Assembly: GCA_023055505.1 (NCBI GenBank)
Contig: JALIRH010000004.1
Location: forward strand, 14,255,368-14,319,367
Source: Callipepla californica brunnescens
Taxonomy: Eukaryota; Chordata; Aves; Galliformes; Odontophoridae
Length of the DNA stretch: 64,000 bases
Reading direction: 5' to 3'
In this document: positions 1 to 10,326 of the stretch, piece by piece
Layout of the letters: each line of letters begins with the position of its first letter
How positions within the stretch are numbered: position 1 is the stretch's first letter
Program-made: the position numbers and the translations under genes
The notes under the pieces: model-generated
Databases searched by the model: none
Told to the model about the DNA's origin: nothing
The model's input: only the letters and a program-made list of their open reading frames with translations

Positions 1-235
1 GACATACTTAGGCAAATCTCCAAGTGAGTGTGCTGAGTACTGTGTTCAGTGTAAGTGTAATAGCTTTCCTCTAACTAAATTGTGGGAATAAGAAGCAGAA
101 ATAGATAAGAGAGTCAAAGAGGAAAAAGGGAAGAGATAAGGAGAAAAGAAACATGTTCTGAATAATGAGCTTGATTTATCACTAATTTAATCTGTCTTAT
201 GGTAGAAGAATACAAGTGAAATGAAATCAGATAGT

Positions 236-298
236 CTTGGTAAAAGACTAAAGGACTCAAGACTTGAACTTGGTAAAACTAAGGACTCGAGATTTGAA
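236..298. repeat. Imperfect two-copy tandem duplication
   Basis: Two adjacent copies of about 30-33 bases both start with CTTGGTAAAA and end with TTTGAA or CTTGAA (236-268 and 269-298). The second copy lacks three bases and carries a few substitutions, so the duplication is not recent. It lies directly beside the CR1 fragment that begins near 312. No coding or regulatory role is apparent. Confidence 0.8.
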
Positions 299-311
299 CA
301 TTAACATTTCT

Positions 312-680
312 TAGCAATGGCTTGCTTGGGAAGGGACCTCGAAGGCCACCTAGTTCTTACCCTCCTGCTGTGGGCAGGGTTGCCCCCCATTAGATCACAT
401 CCTGGCCTTGAACACCTTCTGCAATGGGGCATTCACAGCTTCTTTGGGCAAGAAGTTACAGTACCTCACTATCATCTGAATAAAGAATTTCCTTCTAGTC
501 TAAAGTCTCCCTTCTTTCAGTTTAAAATCATTCCCTCTATTCAAGTCACTAATTGCCCATGTGAAAACTCATTCTCCATCTTGTTTATAAGTCCCCTAAC
601 TACTGGAAGGCCTTAGTGAGGTCTCCCCAGAGCCTTCTATTTTCAATGCTGAACAACTCCAGCCCCTAAGTCTTTAGAAT
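312..680 (-). mobile_element. CR1 LINE fragment, 3' region
   Basis: Read on the plus strand, this is the reverse complement of the 3' part of a CR1 non-LTR retrotransposon. It contains the familiar stretches GGGACCTCGAAGGCCACCTAG, TGGGCAGGGTTGCCCCCC, CTGGCCTTGAACACCT, AAAGAATTTCCTTCTA and GGAAGGCCTTAGTGAGGTCT in the expected order. The element is 5'-truncated, as nearly all CR1 copies are, and its reverse-transcriptase region is absent. The match is clear but diverged, suggesting an old copy. A 99-codon frame across it on the plus strand is antisense CR1 and not a gene. The ends are approximate, because the terminal octamer repeats have decayed. Confidence 0.9.
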
Positions 681-1313
681 CAGATTTATTATTATTACCA
701 GTCTGAAGAAAAAAACAAAACTGAATTCAAACTTGAGGTGAGGTGCACATGGAGAAAAATTATGGGAATATTTTGGGCTGTTAATGCAACAATGTAGTAT
801 TTTTTTCATTTGTCCATTATTTTTGCAATTCATCCAACTCCTACATTTCTACCAGGGAAGAAAGACATCTGTGAAAATTCTGCAAGCTGCTTTTTGAAAT
901 AATTCCCATTATTTCAAATATGATAAGTCATCAGGAAGGTTTCTTTTCAAGCTTGTTTTGGTTTTCTCATCACAGAGTACAATACCAAAATGTGTCATTT
1001 ATCAGAGGTGTTACAGAATCCCCAAATGAAGGAAAATTAAGCTCTTTGTAGGCAAGTTTGGAATTACCATTCATCCAGAAAATGCTTGTTTTTTGATGCA
1101 TTTTTGGTAGCATCAAAAGGCTAACAATTTCCTTAAAAACCTTTACAGTTCATCGACTACAAGATAAAATCTTCTAGAGAATGTTATAATAAGATCTACA
1201 AATGGAATACTTAAAAATGTTTGGAGTTTCTTTATCACATTGGCATGTCAGAATATACAGATTCAGTATTTCTTTGAAACACCCACTTTGCCAGGAAGAA
1301 ATATTCCAGTTCA

Positions 1314-1374
1314 GAGCTGGACTCAACCATTCTTGTGAGACCTTTCAAATTCAAGATATTCTGTGATTCTATGT
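1314..1374 (+). mobile_element. CR1 LINE 3' end
   Basis: The stretch runs from GAGCTGGACTCAA through GAGACCTTTCAAATTCAAGATATTC to CTGTGATTCTATG. It follows the sense 3' end of CR1, where the consensus reads roughly 'GGACTCGATGATCC...GGTCCCTTCCAACTCAGGATATTC' and then the terminal ATTCTATG repeat. Only about 60 bases are recognisable and they are diverged. This is an extreme 5' truncation. It is one of only two CR1 fragments in the window in plus orientation. Confidence 0.68.
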
Positions 1375-3200
1375 GAAGCCCCTTAAGTCTGCTGCATGTC
1401 CCACATTTGGGAACTGCAAAGTTTTTTTCTGTTGTCTACTCCATTGTATCTGACAATATAATTCTTTATTGGCTAACATAATCCTTTATTCCTTCAAGCT
1501 GTCAAGGAAATGAAAAAAACGCTTTTTTTTTTGTTAAGAAAAGTCCTACGAACATGTGAAAAAATCCTAAATAAACAAAACCTTGTAAAAAGAAGTTTGG
1601 GAGATTTATACAATGATAAATATATAACCAAGCAATTTCCATTCGGTCACAGAAATAGAATGCTTTAAAATCTATGTTAGTTCTTAAAATTAATAAATGT
1701 ATAACTAGTTGTAAAAAAAAAAGTGCCTGTTTATATATATGGGTGTGTGTGTGTATGAAGTGTGAGAGAGAATATATTTGAGTTATTTATATGAGTATTT
1801 AATTGTGCATACTCAAAAACAGCATCATTTTTACTTAGGCTTTTTATAATAGAAGTAAAGTTTACTAGAAAGGAAATAAAAGATGATTGACAGACATTTT
1901 TATTGTCCAAGAGTTTTGAAATGTTGACTGTAAATAAGATGCAGTATTATGAAAACAACTTCATGAATAAATTATTAAGTTGTTTTACAACCACCAATTG
2001 AAAGTACATTTTTCAATAATTTCTGTTTCTTTTCTAGATAAAAAGCCATGTAAGTGCCTACAGACTTTCTAGTTTTCCTTTTTACCCATTCTGCAAATTG
2101 CATTAATATTGTTTCTTACTGTCATTTTCAGGTTTATATCTTACTGAACTTGTGAGATTATAATTTGTCAATCAGTTTTGATAAAGTGTAAGGTCTTTAA
2201 CAGCAGACATTGCTATTACTATTGGATCTGGCAAGAGAAAGAGTGTTAATTAAGGGATGGAGTGCACTTAAAGTTCAATGCATTATAATAAGCATTGATG
2301 TGAGAGATGCACTGTGCAAATAGGTGACAATATAACATAAATTTAGCAAGTCATTGAGATTTTTAAAGTTTGCTCAGGTATCATAGGACTCATTTGAACA
2401 TTTTAGTTAAAATTACAGTGTCTATTTAATATGAGGAAGCAATCTTACATCTTGTGTGTTATATCAAATGCAATATAATTCGTGTTGGAACTAAATTTTA
2501 ACATTTTTTGCTGCTTCAGCAAATGTCTGTTTGTATCTACAGCTTTGTCAAAAGGCAATAAAGCAAAAAGCTCATTCATTTCACTAAGAGGATGTAAGTT
2601 CTATTTACTTAAAATGAAATTCTAAGACATGCTGCTTCTGTTTTTGTCTGAACAGTTTATTGCTGTCATTTACAAGCATATATTCACCCTTGGTAAAACT
2701 GTCTTCCAGATGAAAAAATATGATGCTTACTTAGTGATAAACTATTTTCAGATCAGAGGGGATATTAATTCTGAGATGAGTCATCTGAATTTTGAAAATT
2801 AAAAGAAATAGAAGCATGTACATATTAGGGGTGTACTTAAGTTGGAAAATGAATGTTTCCTACAATCATACTTCTCAGAATTGGCTTTTCAACTTAAAAC
2901 GGAGAAAGTATTTTATGTTGAATATCAGCTACCTTAAAAATCCACACAAAGCTCAAGATCATGGTTTTTCTTGCTATTTGAATAGTCATAAAACATGCTT
3001 GGGAAAAGACTAGTGAGATAAAGTGGGTGAGGGTGATACAGATTTTGTGTAACTACAGCATTCAGTACATTTCAGTCAGTGTATGCAATCACTGGATTTA
3101 AAATCCCAGTCTTTCTCCTGCAAAAAAGATTGGCATCCGTTATCCTGAGATTAATTGATAAGCATGCATTTTTCAAAATTTATTAGAAGTTTTCTTCTAA

Positions 3201-3222
3201 TTTTTTCTTTTTTTTTTTTTTT
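3201..3222 (+). repeat. T-rich homopolymer tract
   Basis: Six T, one C and then fifteen T on the plus strand, followed by AG. It resembles a strong polypyrimidine tract and acceptor, but no donor with an open frame follows closely. Confidence 0.95.
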
Positions 3223-4465
3223 AGTTTTCTTTCTGTCATAGCTGTGACATACAATGGTTATTGGTGGACAGGCATTAATTAAGATCCCTGATCACTGTAG
3301 TATTAGTGGTAGTACAGAGGTATTCAGTTATTGACAGATTATATAACATATGGCAATGAAGGAATACACATTATACATCAGATCCCTCCTGTTTGTTGCA
3401 ATATGACTTATACCTTTAATCTACATTGCATCATGGTTTTTGTATATCAGTTTGAATGAATTTACATCTCTTTATTGATGCCAAAGAGGTAAGAAAGCGA
3501 GATTGAAAAAGAATACATTGTATGACTTGTTAAATTTATCCAATTGATTATAAATGTATAAATGTACATTTGTCTGTAAAAAGTACAAACTGTTATTTGC
3601 CTAAAAACTCATTTATACTTATATTTGGAAGTGATTGTTTGCTGTAATTTCAACAACATGTCCAGTGACATGAAATCTCCAATTTAATGCACAGCAAAAT
3701 CTTAAATCTTTGAACTTTACCCTTTATTACTCACCAACTGACTAGACAAAATGAACTGATGAACTGTTATACAAAAGGGCAAATTTTTTCACAGTTATTC
3801 TGGCTTTTGCCTGTTGTTTCCAGTTGGAGTGGATAACAGGATTTCTAAACATATGTTTACTGAAAAAAGTGACACAAGGCAATTATTTTTAAAAACATTG
3901 CCTTTCCTATGGTATATAAAATGTAAAATTTGTTTTTTATTACTTTTGGTGCTCATAGAGTCTCTTGCTTCCTTCTTCACAAAAAGGAAGAAATCCAGAC
4001 CAGCTTATTTTTAAAACCCTACAATCATTTTGGTGTTTCTGGAAACAGAGACTTTTCAATTTAGCTCAAGATTGTCCAGACATGAGCATCTGCAAAAACT
4101 GCAGTCTTCACTTGATTGCAGCATAATTTAGCTACTATACTGCTGGTGTTCATGCACAGAAAGCGGTCTCCAAGTTTAAGTGATGGAGCCTATGTTGTAC
4201 CTACAAGCTTGACTCTCGAGGAAAGGAGCCTGACATTTTAGTTGTAAAAGTAATATATGAGATACATCACCAGGGGAAAATGCAAGTAGCATCTCTAATG
4301 TGTTAATATAAAAAGGAATTAAAATGACAATTGAAAAATAATAAGGACATTAATTTTATAAATACAAAAAATAAATCTTAATCTCATATGGGCATTTAGG
4401 TCCATAGAAATCATTTGGCACCTGCAGATTTGTAGGCCAAATTCAAGTGCTATAGTGATGATAAG

Positions 4466-4552
4466 CTGGGTTAGGAGGTTAGGAACCTGAACCTCCTTTG
4501 GTGCAACTTGAGGCCATTCCCTCTAGTCCTGTTGCTATTTACACAGGATAAT
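4466..4552 (-). mobile_element. CR1 LINE internal 3' fragment
   Basis: The plus strand carries CCTGAACCTCCTTTGGTGCAACTTGAGGCCATTCCCTCTAGTCCT. This is the reverse complement of the CR1 3' region that normally reads CCTGAACCTCCCCTGGCGCAACTTGAGGCCATTTCCTCTTGTCCT. About 85 bases are recognisable and neither the CR1 3' terminus nor the 5' part is present. It is therefore a remnant broken on both sides or very diverged outside this block. It has the same orientation as the fragments at 312 and 5750 but is not obviously part of the same insertion. Confidence 0.85.
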
Positions 4553-5749
4553 AACTTGTAAAACAGGAAATTTGTAATACGTGTCAAGCACTGTTACAAA
4601 GGAGATGGCAAAATTATAATTTTTTACTATGAACAGATTTCTTTCTTCATATCTTCTATTAGGGTGTTATGCCATTAAAAGGGATACAGAAAAAAGACTT
4701 TGCTGATTTTTATTCTTCTCATGCACAATGGACAGAAAATTTTTTTACTCTAACACTTATCCATACTGTATTTAAAAGCTTACTCATTTTTAGTTTCACA
4801 TCAGTGCTAATGTTATACAAGTTTAATGTGTGAAATAACTTTATCATAAATCAGGGCCTCCATTTTGTCTTTCACTTCATTTATTTTTTTTTTTCTTTAA
4901 GAGCCTAGTGTGTAAATACTGATGGCATATTTTGTGCCAACATTTTTTCAATACTTCATATATCTGTAATATATTATAGAATAGCATTCTAGACAGAGAA
5001 CAAAGAAAAAATAGGGTTGATATAAATTTATTTCAGTCTTACAATATCTGTTGTGCAGTGGGTAAAACAGATAGTTGGTGGTGAATTTATAATGTATGCA
5101 ACCAAGTAGAAGAGACTCTGGTTGTAGGAGGGACACGGGAGGTGTATCAGCCTCTGACCAGCATGCATGTGACAGTCACCTCATGATAGTCCCTCTTCTG
5201 ACCAAATCAGGCATGAAATTGACTGAGACAACAAATGCTTCTCAGTTAATTAATGAGTATTTTTAACTGAATAACAGCTATAAAGATAAATACAATGCTG
5301 ACCAGGATCTTTAGGTTTAGAGGCCCTAATTAAGCCATGTGTGAGCCCCAAACTACCAAAAGTGGATCATTTTAAAAATATGAAATTTTGGCAGTCTGGT
5401 GATAATGCATTTAATGTAACAACACATAGAGTCGAGGTGGCCACAGCTAAGAATTTCTGATCTTTGTATTACAGTGCACTGCTTGGCATTTGTTCCCTAG
5501 CCATACCTGTCGTAGTATATCTAGTATCTCTAAGTTTTATTGAAAGTTACTAGTGAGTAAGAATCTGAGTCATATTTCACTGATACAATTTACTACACTT
5601 CTGTTCACATTTTGAAAGATGCCTAGCTGCAACATGTAGGTCTACTACTTGCAAAATAGTTGTTAAAAGAAATGCAGACAAATTATTGTGGAATACTGGG
5701 ATACTAACTTGATGAGAACCAGACAATTAGCATCCTGTCAGCAGGTAAG
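4553..5749. other. Non-coding stretch, no gene recognised
   Basis: AT-rich sequence between two CR1 remnants. A good consensus donor (CAG before GTAAGA at 5745) abuts the CR1 end, but no convincing exon precedes it. Nothing else is recognisable. Confidence 0.6.
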
Positions 5750-5818
5750 AATCACAGAATCACAGAATTGTAAGGTTTTGGAAGGGACCTCTGGATATCA
5801 TTTAGTCCAAACCCCAAG
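5750..5818 (-). mobile_element. CR1 LINE 3' end
   Basis: The plus strand begins with AATCACAGAATCACAGAATTG, the reverse complement of the CR1 terminal octamer repeats. It continues GGTTTTGGAAGGGACCTCTGG and TTTAGTCCAAACCCC, the standard antisense CR1 3' end. Only about 70 bases are present, so the copy is severely 5'-truncated. The terminal repeat is well kept, which fixes this as the true 3' end of the insertion. Confidence 0.92.
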
Positions 5819-8560
5819 AAGTCTTAAAGCACAATAAAAATATGGTGCATTAGGAAGTTACTAGCCCGGACCACACAAGGTCCTAAGTTAGCCCATAGAA
5901 TAAACAGTGTTGCAAGCAGCAAAACATATTTTCAGGATGTTGTCTGCTCTACATTTATAGAGGGTACATCTTATGAATAAGGTAGTATGAAAGAAGAAAA
6001 TACAGAATATTCATAATTTAGTGAGTGTAATATTAGTAATTGCATCTCTTGAGAATTATTTTTCTTTCTTAAAAATTTTTATTTTTCATTTCTTTCTCTT
6101 AAAAATCATTTAAAGTAATCCCCATAATGATGATCTCATGTTTTAAATATCAATTAAATGTCAATAGTATCATCCTGTATATATAAGTAATATTTTTTAC
6201 ATGTGGTGATACAGCTGCATGATTATTTAGTTGTATTTCAGTGTTATAATTTACAGCCTGTGTATATTCTATTACTTGGCCTACTGTTACTGCAACAATC
6301 AGAAGACCGTGAGGAAAATAAATTTCCTCATGGGATTTTCACAGTGTGGGTATTTTTGCCCCATTTTCCCAGTCAAACAAATGAAACTGTGTTGTTAACA
6401 CTTTATTTTCTGTATTTATATCTAACATCCTATCTGTAGCTCACAAGCAAGGAAATGTAAGATGACATGGTTTTGAACAGCAGAAGCCAAGATGCAAGAA
6501 GCAGTATAAACTATTCCCTCATAAGTGTCTGTACCGAAGGTTTCCATGACTCAGTTCTTGGAGCTTACCATATCAAGTAACCTTGCTGAAGGTTTTTGGG
6601 GACCAAACAAAGGATGTGAAAACCATGAGGCAGTGGGTAGTGTGTCTCAGCAGTGGAGACAACAGTGTGGAAAGGCAAGCCACATTCTGGATGGACATAC
6701 ACAGTAGTCATACCACAAAATGAAGAGCATTCTTGATCAGCTCATCCAGTGAATCAGCTATTTTGAAAGTTAGCGTTTCATAGCTGAAAATCTGCTCTAT
6801 CATACCATGTTACTATGCTCTTAGTATGTTTTGTAATTTCTATGGAAATAAGTGAAAGGCATTATTTTAAGAGCAATCTATGCAATATAGTTACCATAAG
6901 ACAAAGACTACAGGTCCTAGATGTCAGATAACTGTAGTATGGTTATAGCTGGAAGCACTAATGAACATTTTTTTAATTACTCAGTCAACCTGAGAACAGA
7001 TATACTCTTCTAGTACAGCAATATAATGCCTTCTCATATCCACATTTATAAGAAATAGCAGGTTTGTTTATCTCTTGTAGAAACTTTAGGAAGTCATATT
7101 CCAGCTAGTAAGCTTACTACAATTTTCAGTAAAAGTCTGACATTTGATATTAGCACTTAAGATGAGCGCTCAATCTGTTATCCATTTTCTGACTTCTGGG
7201 GATGCAAAAGGAAGTTTGGCAGGCATTGCTAGCAATTAAACAAGTAGCTGGCATTTTTATACCACAGTTTCTCAGGTTAAATGTGTTTGTCTGCAGCCTT
7301 GGCAGCATAAAGCTTTGCTTCCCTTCTGACACTGCTCAACTGCTGAAGCAGTCCAATGCCATGAGGTATTTCCTTTGATTTCTGTATGAAAATACAGTTA
7401 CATACACAGATCCTTACATTTTCTCACTGATCCAAGATATTCTTAGAAACTAGCCAAAGCCAACTTAAAAAAATCTTTCATCTACTCCTTTATTCTTGGA
7501 CCGTGTGCTTAATTAGTATAACCTATGAATTTTTCCAGCTCCTTACTAGTATTTATTATGATAGTCACATTTAGATTCATTGAGTTCCAGATCATGCTTT
7601 AATTAGACCCCTTGTGTTTTACAGCATAAAATTGAAGTATAAATTCCACTTGCATGCTACCACTAACAGCTATCAACTTTTTTGACTGTACTAAAACACA
7701 CTGCACTCAATACTTGACTTCAGTGAGTGATGTATATAGAGAACAGGCTGTACAGAATTGCTGGATGACAAATAAGTTTCCAGTTTGGAACAGCTAAAGC
7801 AGTTTCCCAAAGGCTTACATTTGCCACAGAGGAATGAGCAAGCAGGCAGGCCATGCAGGCAGTGAATGCACCACAATATGCAGTGGATCACTGCGGCATT
7901 GGGTGTGGGCAACAAAAAGGGAATTTGTGTTGCACTGTTAGAAAATTTATGTCACCAAGAGGTGAATTCCAATTTCATTTCTATTATTAAACAAATGTCA
8001 ACCAGGCTGATTAAAAGTTAGAGAAACTGAACAAAGAGTCTCTTTTTTTCTGCAAATTTTTATCAATGTTTGGAAAATCAGCCAGCCACCTACATTCAGA
8101 GAAGGTAGAGATTATAAAAAAAAGGGGAAAAAAACCTGCAGGCTGACCCCACTACTTCCTTCAAACAGTGACAGCCATTATTCTACAACTGTGACCATTG
8201 GAGATTTGGCACAGTATTCATTTAATATTTAAACTTCCAGCCATTGAGTCAGAACAGAACCTGTAGAGCTGCAAAGGGAAGCCATGGGCACTTATATAGA
8301 CCTCCAGCCAGATGAGATCTTTGAAAAACTAAATCGGTGTGCTATGTAAATTATTCAAGGGCAGCAAATCACTAGCAAAATAAATAAATGTTTCCATACA
8401 CCACTATGTAACGTATCAATATTAATGAGTGCAGTGAAGAAAAAACACAGAGCAGGAGGAGTAAAAGGGAAGAGTAGAAGAAAAGAACTAATAGTCACAT
8501 GCAGCCGGCACCTAAGTGGATGAATTCTGTAACTATACTGTATCTATTCATTATATATTC
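5819..8560. other. Non-coding stretch, no gene recognised
   Basis: Unique AT-rich sequence without a recognised repeat. Open frames of up to about 78 codons (for example 6203-6439 plus and 7691-7915 minus) resemble no known family and lack both splice context and a transcription start. Homeodomain-type TAATTA cores occur near 7510 and 7600, which is expected by chance at this base composition. Confidence 0.55.
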
Positions 8561-8804
8561 AAAATGCTCAGCGTCAAAATCAGTGGGGGTTGCAGTAGAA
8601 AGATTATTATACTATATATATGACAGCATCTGCTGGGTGCCTCAAGCATGGCCATTTGTTTGATTGAACAAATCCATGAACACAAGGAATTTTTCCCAGC
8701 AAATTTACTGAGGCTGTCATTTGTATGACAAAAGCAAAACAGAGGATCAACTCATCTATACGGATGACCACTAAGGGAATATGCCATAAGAACTTCTTAC
8801 TTAC

Positions 8805-8831
8805 GAATTATCTGAACTACTGGTATAGGCT
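8805..8831 (-). other. Candidate 27-nt microexon
   Basis: On the minus strand the acceptor GTTGTTTTCATTTCAG is followed by 27 bases and then the donor GTAAGTAAG. The length is a multiple of three, as is usual for neural microexons. Frame 0 contains TAG, but the other two phases are open, reading AYTSSSDN (phase 1) or PIPVVQII (phase 2). No gene is recognised from these nine residues. The surrounding 8.5-9.2 kb is free of recognised repeats. A chance pairing of two good splice sites is possible, and RNA evidence is needed. Confidence 0.25.
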
Positions 8832-9241
8832 CTGAAATGAAAACAACTTTGAAAATAACTGAATTGAACTGTGCTGCTCCATTATGCATAATGTAGCAGT
8901 TTTCCCAAAATATTTCAGAAGTGATTCAAGGCTCTGTTTAATCACTTATACTTTCTCCTAGGCCATCCAAAAAGGTAACATTTGATCATTTTTTAACTGT
9001 ACATTTTAGCACATTCTACTCTTGAGCAATCCAGATATGGAAATTTATGTGTGCTGGCAAATTACATCAATTTATTTGCTGTGGTTTAATGTCATTAACT
9101 CACACGATAGGAGACACTGAGCTCAACATCTCTCCTTTTATGTACAAATAACCCCCTGGGTGATATATCACATGAAACCCAATTACTGCACATAATAAAG
9201 TGACACTACAAATAAAAACATATTTCCTAATTTGGTTATAT

Positions 9242-10326
9242 TCAAAGATGAACAGTTAGTAAGCACACATTTGGCACAGCATCAGTAATCAGCACAACTT
9301 CTCTAGTTAGGGAATAATCTAAAGCATGTGATCCTGCGTAGCAGCAGAAGTGGGTGAGAAGCCCCTGCCTGTTCCCGGCCCAATTGCTCCATGCTTCTGG
9401 ACGACTTCTACAAAGGGTGAAGTGAGGATGGCTGCAGAGCAGCACCCTGGGGAACTCTCGTGACAGGTTTGGGCCCAACACTAGCTCTCCATAGGATAAC
9501 CTTTCAGCATTCCTCCAGAACTGCAGGCAATTGATTTGTGAACCCATCTGTTTGGGACATGCAGATGCACATTTGGCATCTGTAAAATAAATATGTCTCC
9601 ATTTATTAGAAGCACTTGTCATTTCTATTGTAATGTGAGATAGGTTAGTGATTTCCTGTCTACGGTCTAGGAACTGATCTAGAAAGAGCTACTCACTGTT
9701 TCAAAAAGCTCACACTACAGTGCATTTTATGGCTGCTTTTTAAAGGACCATTGAGTGGACCGACACTGGTAGGAAATGGACATCTGAGCAATGGAAAAAC
9801 TCATGTAAGAAGACATGTGACAGCAAGATTGGTGTATCTCAAGTAGGAGAGAGGGTCTGAAAGCCTGGCTGGGGATGGTCAGCAGCCCTGGCACAAGGCT
9901 GGGAAGGTAGCATGACTGGAATACATGCTTTTCTGATTTTGAAATAATGCTCCCCTCTTTGCCATTAACTTCAGCTTCACTTGAAAGCATTATCAATTTA
10001 GCTGTTTTTGTATGTGAGTTAGACCTGAGAATTGCAGTTAAATGAAAACTGTTTCAGAGGCTACTGCAGGCAGTCCAGTCTTTACACTCCTGGAATCTCG
10101 TCTGATTCTCTGAATAATCACCAAGATACTCATTCCAGATAAAGCAAGCTTCATGTGCAGAATAAAAGCAAGCAAGACCTAAAACTATATTTGTGTGGTT
10201 ACCATTCTCTGTCCTGACACCATAAGCAATATTTGTCTTCATATTTACTTCTAGAAACATGAATGCCATACAGGCCATATGTATTAGTTTCCATAATAAT
10301 AATCTTGACCCTTCTCTAGAAACTTG
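9242..10326 (-). pseudogene. Possible decayed coding sequence
   Basis: On the minus strand, the frame from 10326 to 9727 stays open for about 200 codons apart from one TGA at 10056-10054. A second frame runs open from 9688 to 9242, about 149 codons. Together nearly 1.1 kb could be read with one nonsense and one frame change, unusual for AT-rich intergenic DNA, where a stop is expected every 15-20 codons. The segment is locally richer in GC, especially 9340-9480, which itself lowers stop frequency. I recognise no domain. Possible readings are a diverged retrocopy, a remnant of an unlisted repeat family, or chance. No poly(A) tail or target duplication was found. Confidence 0.22.

Larger units (their letters stand above)
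681..4465. other. Non-coding stretch, no gene recognised
   Basis: AT-rich unique sequence. It contains a short CR1 3' end (1314-1374), a small GT run near 1741-1755, a T-run at 3208-3222 and a possible 12-nt microexon (2038-2049). Open frames are below about 75 codons and resemble no family I know. A well-formed donor at 3489 (AAAGAG before GTAAGA) follows a usable acceptor, but all three frames between them contain stops. I see no promoter with a CpG island. Confidence 0.6.

Noticed and set aside
317..616. 99-codon plus-strand frame starting with ATG
   Set aside because: It lies wholly inside an antisense CR1 fragment, so the frame is a by-product of the retrotransposon 3' region.
3435..3500. 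Acceptor TTTTTGTATATCAG with donor AAAGAG/GTAAGA
   Set aside because: All three frames between the sites contain a stop, so a coding exon is excluded. A non-coding exon cannot be ruled out but has no other support.
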